This document shows positions 16,257 to 25,208 of a stretch of DNA of 64,000 nt, piece after piece. The notes beneath the pieces were generated by a model. That model was not told the origin of the DNA and did no database searches. It worked only from the letters and a program-made list of their open reading frames with translations. How positions within the stretch are numbered: the first letter of the stretch is position 1; every line of letters starts with the position of its first letter. Made by a program: the position numbers and the translations under genes. The DNA is taken from assembly GCF_020091405.1 (NCBI RefSeq), contig NZ_CP081903.1, forward strand, positions 4,526,501 to 4,590,500, in the 5' to 3' direction. This DNA is from Bacteroides cellulosilyticus. GTDB taxonomy: Bacteria; Bacteroidota; Bacteroidia; Bacteroidales; Bacteroidaceae.

Positions 16257-18002
16257 ATGATTATGGAAGCAACAGCAATTCAATCAGTAGAGAAAAACAT
16301 CACAATGGTAGCATTGGCAAACGTGCAGCCGAGCAATTACAACCCACGTAAGAATTTTGACGAAGCGAGCCTTGCAGAACTTTCCGAGAGTATTCGTCAG
16401 CAGGGTGTGTTACAGCCTATTGGAGTACGCCCAATAGAAGACAACCGCTTTGAGATTGTTTTTGGAGAACGCCGATATCGTGCCTCCCTCATGGCAGGAT
16501 TGGAAGACATTCCGGCTGTCGTTATGGAAATTTCAGACGAAGTTGCCGAAGAAATGGCGGTAACTGAAAACCTCCAGCGCAAGGATGTTACCCCGATAGA
16601 GGAAGCAAATGCCTACCAAAAGCTCATTGATAGTGGTCGCCACGATGTGCAGTCTTTGGCGGTGCAGTTCGGTAAAAACGAAAGCTATATCCGCACACGC
16701 CTTAAATTCGTTTCCTTAATGCCCGAAATCGCACAGCTTTTGGAACAGGACGAAATCACAATCAGCGTAGCGAGCGAAATTTGCCGTTATGGGGAAGATA
16801 TTCAGAAAGAGGTGTACAACAAGCATCTTAAAGAGGGGGTGCAGTACAATAGTTGGCGAGGAATGAAAGCCTCTGATGTTGCACGGAACATCGAACGGCA
16901 ATATACCACCGACTTGGAGCGATACGCATTTGACAAGACCCTCTGTCTGTCGTGTCCTCACAATACAAATAATATGATGTTATTTTGCGAGGGTGGTTGC
17001 GGAAATTGCGCCAATCGTACTTGCCTTGCTGAAATGAATGCAGCATATCTCACGGAGAAAGCCGTGCGCCTTATGGAAGAACGCCCTGAGGTATCCCTCT
17101 GCTATGAAAGTTTCAACAGCAATGAAGCCGTAGTAGAACGTCTTACCGCCATGGGTTACGAAGTGGAAAGCCTTAACTATTATGCAAAGGCATATCCCGA
17201 ACAGCCCGAAGCACCCCGAAAAGATGAGTACGACACCACCGAAGAATACGAACAGGCACAGAGCGAGTTCGAACAGGATTTGAACGATTACACGGAAGAA
17301 TGCGAAGAAATCCGTACCCGAAGTGAAGCAGGTGAAATCATCCTTTATTTCCGTATTGAGAGCAAGGACATCGTACTCTGTTATGTTCCGAAAGTTACCT
17401 GTACTACCAATGACACAAAACAGGAGCAGACGCTTTCACCGGTAGAGAAGTTGGAAAAGCAAGACAAACGCAACAAGGAAATTGCCCTTGAAAAGACTGT
17501 AGAGGACACAAAAAAACAGATTTTGGAGGTTGATATGTCCGATTGCAAGTTTGGGCAAGACGAGGACAAGATGATTTATTTCTTCTTGCTATCATCCCTC
17601 CGCAAAGAGCATTTCGAAGCGGTAGGTATTGAGGAAAAAAAGCCTTATTCCTACCTTACAGATGAAGAAAAGATAAACATCATTGCCAACCTCACGAGCA
17701 AGCAGAAAGCGATTATTCGCAGGGATTTTCTAATTGCTAATTTCAAGAACGCATACGGCAACAATGCCATTGCATCCCTCTTGCTTGACTTCGCACAAAA
17801 ACATATGCCCGACCTGTTGGCAGACATCAAGAACGGACATAATGAAGTGTATGAGAAGCGTCACCAACGTATCGAAGAGAAAAAAGCCGTTCTTTTGGTG
17901 CAGGAACAAGCAAAGCAGGAAGCGGAGCAATCTGACAAACAGCAATCCGAAGTAGGGATGCAGACCGAAGAACAGCCACAAGAGGAAGATATTGCAGCTT
18001 AA
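16257..18002 (+). CDS. Large ParB/RepB-like protein of the ICE
   Basis: The 581-residue protein has a ParB N-terminal domain: NVQPSNYNPRKNFDEASL, QQGVLQPIGVRP and GERRYRA at 70-76, then the helical VTENLQRKDVTPIEEANAY block and an HTH-like VQSLAVQFGKNESYIRTRLK. A Cys-rich segment from about 230 to 256 (CLSCPH, CEGGCGNC, CANRTC) could bind zinc. The C-terminal third is acidic and helical, ending in a Gln/Glu-rich tail. This long architecture is typical of ParB-like proteins on Bacteroides conjugative elements. The first codons read ATG ATT ATG; either ATG may be used. The role in partition or transfer control is inferred. Confidence 0.8.
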   Translation: MIMEATAIQSVEKNITMVALANVQPSNYNPRKNFDEASLAELSESIRQQGVLQPIGVRPIEDNRFEIVFGERRYRASLMAGLEDIPAVVMEISDEVAEEMAVTENLQRKDVTPIEEANAYQKLIDSGRHDVQSLAVQFGKNESYIRTRLKFVSLMPEIAQLLEQDEITISVASEICRYGEDIQKEVYNKHLKEGVQYNSWRGMKASDVARNIERQYTTDLERYAFDKTLCLSCPHNTNNMMLFCEGGCGNCANRTCLAEMNAAYLTEKAVRLMEERPEVSLCYESFNSNEAVVERLTAMGYEVESLNYYAKAYPEQPEAPRKDEYDTTEEYEQAQSEFEQDLNDYTEECEEIRTRSEAGEIILYFRIESKDIVLCYVPKVTCTTNDTKQEQTLSPVEKLEKQDKRNKEIALEKTVEDTKKQILEVDMSDCKFGQDEDKMIYFFLLSSLRKEHFEAVGIEEKKPYSYLTDEEKINIIANLTSKQKAIIRRDFLIANFKNAYGNNAIASLLLDFAQKHMPDLLADIKNGHNEVYEKRHQRIEEKKAVLLVQEQAKQEAEQSDKQQSEVGMQTEEQPQEEDIAA

Positions 18003-18017
18003 CCATAATCAGTAACC

Positions 18018-18055
18018 AACGAATAGAGGGTGGAGTAATCTGTCCTCTATTCGTT
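18018..18055 (+). terminator. Hairpin terminator after parB
   Basis: AACGAATAGAGG at 18018-18029 and CCTCTATTCGTT at 18044-18055 are perfect inverse complements just downstream of the stop codon. The T tract that follows is short. Confidence 0.6.
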
Positions 18056-18273
18056 CCTAATTTGTAATTAGATTAAGGTGAAGATGTTCACGGACAACTG
18101 CTCCAAACCGTTGTCGGGCGGCGCGTCTGCCGGGCAAACCCGCCATCCGCGCGATTATGCCTTTTCTATCCCATTTATAGCTACCTCCCGATACCCCGCC
18201 GCCACCCGTCTTCATTTATACCTATCAGTTTCCTCCTTTTTATCTTTTCCATCTTATTCCTTCTCCGGTTCCT

Positions 18274-18482
18274 TCCTGTCCTCGCCGGTTGGTTTTCCAG
18301 ACGCGAAGGTGGACTGCCGCGCTTGATTCCATCGCTTTGAAGTGCATTTTTATAAAATTCTTCCTTTCTGTGAAAGAGTAATTTTCCAAAAAAAGCGTTG
18401 GAAGTAGCTTGTTCGTCAGTCCTGTAAAGCATCTGTAAATCCCAAGCGGTTCAGACAGAATATAGAACCGAACAGAGGGAAG
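18274..18482 (+). promoter_or_regulatory. Leader element C upstream of three small genes
   Basis: A near-identical copy of leader B (16011-16223), ending with GAACCGAACAGAGGGAAG a few bases before the 18505 start codon. The upstream part of this gap (18056-18273) shows no gene that I can support; a GC-rich 18078-18326 frame overlaps the leader and is not convincing as coding. Confidence 0.65.
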
Positions 18483-18504
18483 AAAAATAAATCATTAAAA
18501 TTTC

Positions 18505-18786
18505 ATGACAATGGACAACATCAAAGAAAGCAAAGAGTACAAACTTGCCAAAGAATGGGAAATGGCAGTGAATAGTTTTAGTTTCAATCCCAAGCGTTTT
18601 GCAGCCGCTATACCTGATATGCACCCCACACTGCAACAGAGCCTCTATAGATTGTTTAAGGAGTGCATCATTGTGATGGCGGATGAGACACGTCGCTATG
18701 ATGACCGCAATCGTGCGTCACATGAAGAAGCAAAGTGTCTTATGGAATACCTCAAGACAAATGGAAAGCATATCCCATTAAAATAA
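18505..18786 (+). CDS. Small conserved-looking protein, unknown function
   Basis: The 93-residue, soluble, mostly helical protein contains the stretch FNPKRFAAAIPDMHPTLQQS followed by LYRLFKECI. No domain was recognised. It follows leader C and is the first of three small genes, 7 bases before the next. Position between parB and the tra operon suggests a role in ICE maintenance or regulation. Confidence 0.6.
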   Translation: MTMDNIKESKEYKLAKEWEMAVNSFSFNPKRFAAAIPDMHPTLQQSLYRLFKECIIVMADETRRYDDRNRASHEEAKCLMEYLKTNGKHIPLK

Positions 18787-18793
18787 CAAGCGT

Positions 18794-19066
18794 ATGAAAA
18801 CACAAGAAGTACAATTTGGCGGCAATAACTATCCTTGCCGTGTGGTGGAATCCAACGAGGGTGAAGAACTCCTTATCGGCTCGATTACCTTGCTTGATGC
18901 CCTTCAGCCCGGTAGTTTCAACGATGAAAACGAAGGCTTCGCAAGCAAGGAAGCCGAAAGAATCTATGACGAGGTTTTCTTCTTTACCGACATGGCAAAC
19001 CTGCGACTGACAGACGTAGAATTGGTTGCCGAACTGAAAAAGGACAACCCGGAATGGTTCGAATAA
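18794..19066 (+). CDS. Small acidic protein, unknown function
   Basis: The 90-residue protein is acidic (many E and D residues) and soluble, with the pattern VEFNEGEELLIGSITLLDAL-like near its start and FFFTDMANLRLTDVELVAEL near its end. No domain was recognised. It is the second gene of the three-gene set behind leader C. Antirestriction or DNA-mimic proteins of ICEs are often small and acidic, but nothing specific supports that here. Confidence 0.55.
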   Translation: MKTQEVQFGGNNYPCRVVESNEGEELLIGSITLLDALQPGSFNDENEGFASKEAERIYDEVFFFTDMANLRLTDVELVAELKKDNPEWFE

Positions 19067-19099
19067 AAAAACAATAATCATCTTAAAAATAGCATAGTT

Positions 19100-19456
19100 A
19101 TGGAAAAAGAGTATGTAATACAAATAGCACAGACCATTCAAGAGCAGTTGATAGGACTTACCCCTATGCCCGTCCTCATGTCATGGGGTATCGCAGAGTT
19201 TGCAGCCACCATCTTCAAAGACCTGCCTGCACTTCGTATCAAAGTAAACGGACTGTTACACACCGGATACGTCATTATTGCACTTAATGGGTCGGACTAT
19301 TATGAGGTATATCTGTTGAAAGGCAAAGATGCAGAGTGTGTCAATGAAGAAGTTTGTTACAACGAGTTAGGGGATGTCATTGACAGGGCAATTGAATGCG
19401 GTACTGACAAAGAGGAATACGAAAAAATTGCCATCAGCAACTCACCCAATTATTAA
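19100..19456 (+). CDS. Small protein, unknown function
   Basis: The 118-residue protein begins with a helical segment (QIAQTIQEQLIGLTPMPVLM) followed by WGIAEFAATIF and an alternating strand pattern (ALRIKVNGLLHTGYVIIALN, DYYEVYLLKGKDAE). It looks like a compact alpha-beta domain. It is common for such a protein to lie in ICE maintenance regions, but the family was not recognised. A terminator follows at 19504-19535. Confidence 0.6.
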   Translation: MEKEYVIQIAQTIQEQLIGLTPMPVLMSWGIAEFAATIFKDLPALRIKVNGLLHTGYVIIALNGSDYYEVYLLKGKDAECVNEEVCYNELGDVIDRAIECGTDKEEYEKIAISNSPNY

Positions 19457-19503
19457 GCAGGTAGCTCACCTGATAAACCAGAAGAAGAGATTAGTTAGTA
19501 GTA

Positions 19504-19535
19504 AACCGCCAGTACGATTGTACTGACGGTTTTTG
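19504..19535. terminator. Intrinsic terminator between the small-gene operon and the tra operon
   Basis: CCGCCAGTAC (19506-19515) and GTACTGACGG (19520-19529) pair around GATT with one wobble, followed by TTTTTGTTGTTTTT. It would end the rightward operon; the A-rich side is weaker for the leftward one. Confidence 0.75.
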
Positions 19536-19573
19536 TTGTTTTTATTTACATTATATGTCAGACAGCCGGATTT

Positions 19574-21760
19574 TTATTTCGCGTTGCGCTTATTTTGAAC
19601 GTCTTTTATCATCTCTTTCACATCTTGCCCCACTTGTACGAAGTTTTTATATAGGATGCGCTCCCGTTCCTCTCTCGACTTGAAAGTGTAGAACTTCGGC
19701 AGCGGCACATACGCCGCTTCTTCTTTCTTGATTTCTGCCATATCAAAATCTGTTTTGCAGAAGAACTTTGTAGTCTTGAACTCTTCCGATTCTTGAATAT
19801 TCATTGAACCGCCCATACCTGTTTTCGTCTTCACAAAGTCCCGTGCCGTCTGACCGCATATCCATCCGGTTGCCATATCCGAGATTTTCGAGGCAGGCAC
19901 AAGGTTATCCATATTCTCATTGAGATTGATACTTGTTTTGTCCCGGTCAATAGTCACGCCTTTTTTGACCTGGACCACCTTGCCGAAGATGTCATTGGAC
20001 AACCATTCCAGCGTTTCTTTGGCACGTGCCGAGCCGCTTACCACATTACCTACCGTCGTAATGATCTTTTGCATACCTACCTTACCATAATCGGCTTCCA
20101 GTTGCGGTAGTTCCTGAAAGCCGAGCGTTACACTCACCTTATTGCTTCGCGCTGTACCTATCAGACGGTCTATTTTGTGAAAGTAGAGTGTCGGTAACTC
20201 GTCCACTATAATACTCACAGGAATATTTTTCCCCTGCCCGGTATTCACACGGGTAACGAGACGGTTTAGGATAAGAGCGTTCAATGCACCGATGATGGAT
20301 TCCATTTCCGGGTCATTTGCAATCAGCAGGTAACTCGGATTCTTCGGGTCACTCACCTTCAGGTCGAAGTCATCGCCATCCCGGTGGAATATCCAGTAGC
20401 TCTCTTTGGTTGCCAGACGCGAGGTATAAACACGTAACGTGCCAATCATACCCTCCAATTGTTCCATTGCCTTATTTTTGAAAGCTGTCTGGAATGGACC
20501 AAGCAGCGGAGCAACCTCATTGTCAGTTTCCAGTACCTCGAAAATCGTCTGATAACTTTCATTCAAGAATGACAGAATATGTGGCATGTCCGAATACTTT
20601 CCCAGCCAGTAGGCAGGTTCCACGATATTGCCGCCTTCACGGTCGCGCACGATACCTGTCGGTTTCCAGAATTTGGTCTGCGGATCTTGCTGTCTTTCCG
20701 CATATAGAGGCTTGCCGTTGGCATCGTAGGGTTCACGTTCATAATTCACGAAGAAGTAGATACAAGCGGCAAGGAAGTTTACCGCCGAGGTTTGGAAGAA
20801 CTGGTCGCTTCCGCCGCCTCCCTCTTTCTTACCCTTTTGTAGGCTTTCCAATAATGTTTCCGCCGTTTCGCTGGCCGCCGCAAGATTGTTGATGTACTTT
20901 GCCTGAATTGGATTCACCCGACGGCTGTACTCCACATCCACAAAATTAATCATGTTGAACTTGCACCCTTGGGGTACTCTGCCCAGTTTCTCGTTCTTCT
21001 TGTAATGGTAGTAGAGCTTGGTCGCCAATGTAGGAAACTTGTAGTCATACACCACCATGGCGAAACCTTTGGCCGAATGCTGTCGGATAAACGGCTCTAT
21101 GATACTGAAAGTCTTACCCGATCCCGGTGTTCCAACTACCCATGTTCCTCGAAAGCAGTTGCTTACAGAAATCCACCCCTTACGGAATTTACCCTTATAG
21201 TAGTATCGCATGGGGATATTTACGCTGTATTCATTCTCGACTTTTTCTTCACATTGTTCAAAACTTTCATTCTCGAAGTTGAAACGGTCTTTCATCAATC
21301 CCTCCTTGATGAACTTTGAAATGTTGTCTAATGCGATATGTACCAGTACTACGCCAGCAATGGAGGCAATCATATAGAGAATGATATTCAGAGGTAAGGT
21401 ATAAAGCCTTGTTTCCATCGTATGGCCGAACAGCCATACGGAGAGTACGAGCAGCAATAACCCACTCGTCAATGGATACACCACCTGCCGGCGTGCGTTG
21501 AACTCCAGATGCTTCTTGTTCCGCGTTCCGACACAAGTGATGCAGATAAGCAGTACCGTTGCGATTTTGCTGTACACAAGATTGCCGTCGTGGTAAATCA
21601 TCCATTGTTTGATGCGTCCGTGAATGTCGGTCAGTATGCCGCCCCAGTGGTCGAGCATTGCAGGGTCAATGGCATATTCAAAGAACTCCAGCAGCACGGA
21701 CACATATACCACTGTGCGGAATATTTTATAGAACCCTTGCAATTCCTTACTTTCTTCCAT
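19574..21760 (-). CDS. Type IV coupling protein (VirD4/TraG-like, MobC group)
   Basis: The 728-residue protein has about four N-terminal membrane segments (roughly 15-31, 65-78, 98-112, 122-143) and a cytoplasmic ATPase domain with Walker A GTPGSGKT at 210-217 and a Walker B-like VSIIVDELPTLYF. This is the arrangement of type IV coupling proteins, which bring the relaxase-DNA complex to the mating channel. It is the last gene of the leftward tra operon, 3 bases after the alpha-CTD-like membrane protein. No relaxase gene is next to it, which is unusual for this family. Confidence 0.88.
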   Translation of the reverse strand: MEESKELQGFYKIFRTVVYVSVLLEFFEYAIDPAMLDHWGGILTDIHGRIKQWMIYHDGNLVYSKIATVLLICITCVGTRNKKHLEFNARRQVVYPLTSGLLLLVLSVWLFGHTMETRLYTLPLNIILYMIASIAGVVLVHIALDNISKFIKEGLMKDRFNFENESFEQCEEKVENEYSVNIPMRYYYKGKFRKGWISVSNCFRGTWVVGTPGSGKTFSIIEPFIRQHSAKGFAMVVYDYKFPTLATKLYYHYKKNEKLGRVPQGCKFNMINFVDVEYSRRVNPIQAKYINNLAAASETAETLLESLQKGKKEGGGGSDQFFQTSAVNFLAACIYFFVNYEREPYDANGKPLYAERQQDPQTKFWKPTGIVRDREGGNIVEPAYWLGKYSDMPHILSFLNESYQTIFEVLETDNEVAPLLGPFQTAFKNKAMEQLEGMIGTLRVYTSRLATKESYWIFHRDGDDFDLKVSDPKNPSYLLIANDPEMESIIGALNALILNRLVTRVNTGQGKNIPVSIIVDELPTLYFHKIDRLIGTARSNKVSVTLGFQELPQLEADYGKVGMQKIITTVGNVVSGSARAKETLEWLSNDIFGKVVQVKKGVTIDRDKTSINLNENMDNLVPASKISDMATGWICGQTARDFVKTKTGMGGSMNIQESEEFKTTKFFCKTDFDMAEIKKEEAAYVPLPKFYTFKSREERERILYKNFVQVGQDVKEMIKDVQNKRNAK

Positions 21761-21763
21761 AAG

Positions 21764-22501
21764 TCAGTCTGTTATTAGTCCTTGTTTTCTACGATACCAA
21801 TGATTACCTACTCTGATTACATCCATACCGAACCATGCACCATTCTCGTTCAGTTTTGTTTTTATCTTATCAAGTGTTACCGGACCGATACCCCAGATTT
21901 CCATGAGATATTGCTCGTTAAGATGAATCAGGTCTCCGATATATAATATTCCATGAGATTCAAGATGGCTTTTGATGGATGGGGTAATACCCAAACTGAA
22001 TACCGGTTCCGAGAGATAGTGTACTTCTTCTGCCTGAATGTTATTCAGGGCTATTTCAAGCCCCACTTTGATTCTTTTGAGAGAATCAAGGCGTTCTTGC
22101 ATCTTTTGGATGACAAGCTCGTCTTGCTGTATCTCATTGCGTAATTGGGTTGCTCTCTTTACAAGTTCGGCATTACTTCTTTTCAACTCTCCGTTAATAT
22201 CCGCCATTGACAGATTACTTGTTTCAAGCTCGTTTCGTGTGCGGTCTAATTGCGTGACAAGTTCCTCCAGTCTGTCGGCATGACGCTTCAAGATTGAATT
22301 TTTTTCATTATCGGCAGTCATTTCGTCCAAAAGGTAGCCGAACCTTTTAATTTGAAAATTAATATCTTCTTTATCCGATGCTATGGAATCTGCGAGTTTT
22401 GCCAGTATTTGTCGGCATGAATTACCTTTCATGGACTTATACATGAGGACAATTCCCAATATCATCAATGCTATGCTGAAAAATATATCCGTATCTTTCA
22501 T
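21764..22501 (-). CDS. Membrane-anchored coiled-coil protein with RNA polymerase alpha-CTD-like domain
   Basis: The 245-residue protein has one N-terminal membrane segment (about 7-23), a long charged coiled-coil region (about 80-155) and a C-terminal domain at about 166-227. That domain reads ITPSIKSHLESHGILYIGDL, then IHLNEQYLMEIWGIGPVTLD, then KIKTKLNENGAWFGM. This matches the C-terminal domain of RNA polymerase alpha subunit (LK-x-x-x-I-x-Y-I-G-D-L, E-x-x-L-L-K, G-x-x-S-L-x-E-I, L-G-L-x-L-G-M). Alpha-CTD binds DNA and activators. Here it would hang from the inner membrane next to the coupling protein, whose gene starts 3 bases downstream. The similarity is seen in the sequence; a role in holding DNA or a relaxosome at the channel is inference. 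Confidence 0.65.
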   Translation of the reverse strand: MKDTDIFFSIALMILGIVLMYKSMKGNSCRQILAKLADSIASDKEDINFQIKRFGYLLDEMTADNEKNSILKRHADRLEELVTQLDRTRNELETSNLSMADINGELKRSNAELVKRATQLRNEIQQDELVIQKMQERLDSLKRIKVGLEIALNNIQAEEVHYLSEPVFSLGITPSIKSHLESHGILYIGDLIHLNEQYLMEIWGIGPVTLDKIKTKLNENGAWFGMDVIRVGNHWYRRKQGLITD

Positions 22502-22514
22502 ATCTTTCTATCTT

Positions 22515-23171
22515 TTATTCGTTTATGGTAATTATAGGGCGTACTTTGTGCGCCTGTACTTTAGGTGTTTCCTGCATTGCGCCGCTCCCCATGGAATAGA
22601 GCCATGCCTTGGCTGTCTGTTGCTTTTCGACTTCTGTGGATGTCCAGTACCAACAGTCGTTTTCATCCAGTGGTAACGGCTCACCGCCACATTGTTCGAT
22701 GACAGGGTTGATTATCTTTCGCATGGTGTAGAGCAGCCGCATCTCTGCCACGGACGGTACATAGGCACTCTGCCCGTACCGCCATAGGTCGAAAACCGCT
22801 TCTGCCATTGGCGAAGCGGTTTCTTGTGTATCATACAGTGCGAATGTATTCTCATTGCCATCATAAGCCATGATGTCAGCCGATGTGCCTTGTGCGATGC
22901 CGAGGCTGTCGGCGAATGCCTGTGGAGCAATGTCCCACAGGTAAACTGCATAACCGTCCCCCTCCGTATCTCCGCGTTTTTCGGTATCGAAGACAACCGC
23001 TATCGCTTTTTTCCCCGATTGTTCATATTGTGCGTAAGGCAAGGCTGTTCCATCCTCGCAGAGGATATGTCCTGGACGAACTGCTGTATCGGGTACGTCT
23101 ATATGCGTGTCACAGGCAGCGCAAAGCACGGCAGCCGTTGCCGCTGCCACCAAATGTATCTTTCGTATCAT
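22515..23171 (-). CDS. Exported lipoprotein with Lcl/DUF1566-like C-terminus
   Basis: The 218-residue protein has a lipoprotein signal (VAAATAAVLCAAC, Cys20), so it should be membrane-attached outside the cytoplasm. The C-terminal part CWYWTSTEVE, KAWLYSMGSG and KVRPI resembles the Lcl C-terminal/DUF1566 pattern (W-T-S-T-E ... A-W ... V-R-P-V). Such domains occur in cell-surface proteins of Bacteroidetes conjugative elements. It is in the tra operon between the traO-like gene and the alpha-CTD-like gene. Confidence 0.6.
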   Translation of the reverse strand: MIRKIHLVAAATAAVLCAACDTHIDVPDTAVRPGHILCEDGTALPYAQYEQSGKKAIAVVFDTEKRGDTEGDGYAVYLWDIAPQAFADSLGIAQGTSADIMAYDGNENTFALYDTQETASPMAEAVFDLWRYGQSAYVPSVAEMRLLYTMRKIINPVIEQCGGEPLPLDENDCWYWTSTEVEKQQTAKAWLYSMGSGAMQETPKVQAHKVRPIITINE

Positions 23172-23192
23172 ATTGCTTTCTTTTTTGTTTCC

Positions 23193-23705
23193 CTATTTTA
23201 TAGGTAGTTTCACACCCAGCACGACACCTGCTCGCAGCACGTCCGCACCTTTTATCATCACATCGCTTTTCACTTGCCAATACAGTGTCCATCCGGCCCG
23301 TAGCACATAGTTGTGTTCGTAACCGAAGTGCAGGCCACCGAGGAACTTATTCATGTCGCTTCCGGCTGAAGCTCCGATACGCAGACTGCCATAGTGGTTG
23401 CGTCCCCGCGTCATGCACGGCTTGTAGGCCACGCCAAAACCGTAGCTGCGGTAGTTTCGCCAAAATGATTCCGGGCAGATATGCCCGCACGAAGCGCACT
23501 CTGCCCATTGTAGATAGCCGTTGACGAAGAACTCCCACGTATGGCGATAGTTCATTTCGTGTTCGTAGGCGAGCGTTATATCCATGCCGTTCTTGTAGAG
23601 TAGCCCTGTGCCAAGCGAGAGGCGTCCGCTACCTTGTTGTGCATTTGCACTTGCAGCGATACACACGCAGGTAATTATCACGATGATTGTCTTTTTCATA
23701 GTCAT
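23193..23705 (-). CDS. traO: Conjugative transposon protein TraO-like
   Basis: The 170-residue protein has a signal peptide (about 1-22, ending ANAQQ) followed by a beta-rich sequence with many aromatic and glycine residues (YRSYGFGVAYKPCM, LGGLHFGYEHNYVLRAGW). This resembles the small outer-membrane-type TraO proteins of CTnDOT-like elements. It overlaps traN by 4 bases. The order N-O matches the tra order of Bacteroides conjugative transposons. Confidence 0.7.
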   Translation of the reverse strand: MTMKKTIIVIITCVCIAASANAQQGSGRLSLGTGLLYKNGMDITLAYEHEMNYRHTWEFFVNGYLQWAECASCGHICPESFWRNYRSYGFGVAYKPCMTRGRNHYGSLRIGASAGSDMNKFLGGLHFGYEHNYVLRAGWTLYWQVKSDVMIKGADVLRAGVVLGVKLPIK

Positions 23706-24547
23706 TCCTCCTCCAATAAATCTGCATGGAACGAATCTGCCGCCAGTATATCCTCATAGTCGATGTTCAGACTGATGTTACGGCCACTAATCTGTTTCTC
23801 CGTCATTTCGATGGTCAGTAGCTTGTCATTGGGAAAGGTCATCTTTTTCACGACAATCACATTCCGATAGCCGTGTCTGAATGTCTTGCCCGATTCCAGA
23901 ACCAGGGCAGGTGTCAGTTCGATAGTCTGTGCGTTGGTTGCCTTGGCGAGTTTCTTGTCTGTCAGCTTTATCCGTATCTCATCAATGTCAAAACGAATGT
24001 TCGTCTTGTTCTCGATGGAAAAGTCTATGAAGAAGTAGTCACCCACCGAGTAGATATTGTTCAGACGCATCACCATGCGGTGTGCTTTGGTAGCTACGTT
24101 GCGGATTTTTGCAGGTGAGTTCCAGATGCGCCGTGCATGATGTGTCATGTCGGCAGCGGACATTGAGACTGCCGGATTGTTGTACGCATTACGCTCTTGC
24201 AGCAATATCTCCTTATCCGTTACTGCCTCTTTCATCCTTGTGGTATAAATCAGTGCGTATTGTGTGCGGTATCGTTCCGTCACAATGGTGACGATGGCGA
24301 GTATTTCACCATCCTCGTGTCCGCTTTCCTTGGGCTTTAGGCGAATGATGTTGTCAATGGGCTGATCGCCCGCCACCTTGTCAGTGGAAATATCCACGAA
24401 ACGCACCGGTTCCGATGCCGTGATGACAGTTGTTATCTGTTCGTTCACCGTCAGTTGTTCCATTTCTTCGTAGGTAGTTTGTGCGTTAGCTTTCGGTAAA
24501 ATGGAAATACCTGATAGAAGCATAATGCCAAATAAATTCCTTTTCAT
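23702..24547 (-). CDS. traN: Conjugative transposon protein TraN-like (DUF4138)
   Basis: The 281-residue protein starts with a signal peptide (ILPKANAQ) and continues with a periplasmic domain whose EPVRFVDIST, NIIRLKPK and TERYRTQYALIYT segments resemble TraN/DUF4138 proteins. TraN is a VirB9-like candidate of the outer-membrane core complex. It lies downstream of traM and a methyltransferase-like gene and overlaps traO by 4 bases. Confidence 0.78.
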   Translation of the reverse strand: MKRNLFGIMLLSGISILPKANAQTTYEEMEQLTVNEQITTVITASEPVRFVDISTDKVAGDQPIDNIIRLKPKESGHEDGEILAIVTIVTERYRTQYALIYTTRMKEAVTDKEILLQERNAYNNPAVSMSAADMTHHARRIWNSPAKIRNVATKAHRMVMRLNNIYSVGDYFFIDFSIENKTNIRFDIDEIRIKLTDKKLAKATNAQTIELTPALVLESGKTFRHGYRNVIVVKKMTFPNDKLLTIEMTEKQISGRNISLNIDYEDILAADSFHADLLEEE

Positions 24548-24559
24548 TGAAATACAGAG

Positions 24560-25165
24560 TTATAATTGAAAATTCATGATTGCTTTATTCTCTTGCGGAT
24601 TGATATTTGCCTTATCTGGGATGTCATCCTGCATACAACTTGGAGATTTGTCCGTAACATCTATCTGTTCGAATATGATTTGTTTCGGAAGTATTTTATG
24701 GCAGAAATAGCTGCTGTTGAACGGTACGTTTTTCCCTTTTCCGAACTGAATACGTTTATCGAACATGAGTAATTCCAGATCAGTATTCTGGAAAAGTCGG
24801 CAGGGTGTTACGTTGTTCAGCCAATAGTTGGACATCAGCAAGGCGAATGGTTTTCCGAGTTTCAGACAGCGTTCGAAGACTTCCACTTTCCGGCTGAAAG
24901 GAGGATTGGATACGAGTATATCCCATTGGGACGGTTCATAGTTGAAAAAATCCTGTCCGTTATAGATATGGGAATACACGACATGGAAACCGGCATCCTT
25001 GAATTTCTGCACAAACTCACTGTGCTTCGTATCGAAAGGACACCAGACTATCTTGCCTTCAGGTATATATTTGATAATGGGTAATACACCATATCCCGGT
25101 GTATATTTTTCATCTGTCGGATTCCCGTATATTTTTTTTAAGTAGTTTGAAGATTTCATAGGCAC
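24560..25165 (-). CDS. N6-adenine methyltransferase-like protein (NPPF motif)
   Basis: The 201-residue protein contains ILVSNPPFSRKVEVFERC, where NPPF is the catalytic motif IV of N6-adenine methyltransferases. Around it are IVWCPFDTKHSEFVQKF (position of the cofactor-binding motif) and FALLMSNYWLN. It is short and lacks a recognisable target-recognition domain, as in phage- and plasmid-borne modification enzymes. Its place in the tra operon suggests modification of the element's DNA, for example against restriction in recipients; this is inference. Confidence 0.65.
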   Translation of the reverse strand: MPMKSSNYLKKIYGNPTDEKYTPGYGVLPIIKYIPEGKIVWCPFDTKHSEFVQKFKDAGFHVVYSHIYNGQDFFNYEPSQWDILVSNPPFSRKVEVFERCLKLGKPFALLMSNYWLNNVTPCRLFQNTDLELLMFDKRIQFGKGKNVPFNSSYFCHKILPKQIIFEQIDVTDKSPSCMQDDIPDKANINPQENKAIMNFQL

Positions 25166-25208
25166 ATGATTAAAAATATTTATATTGATTTCTTTTCCCT
25201 ATTTCGCT

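Noticed and set aside
18078..18326. Rightward frame upstream of the small-gene operon
   Set aside because: It overlaps leader C, its product is low in complexity and Ser/Pro/Arg-rich, and the matching part of leader B is not open in an equivalent way.
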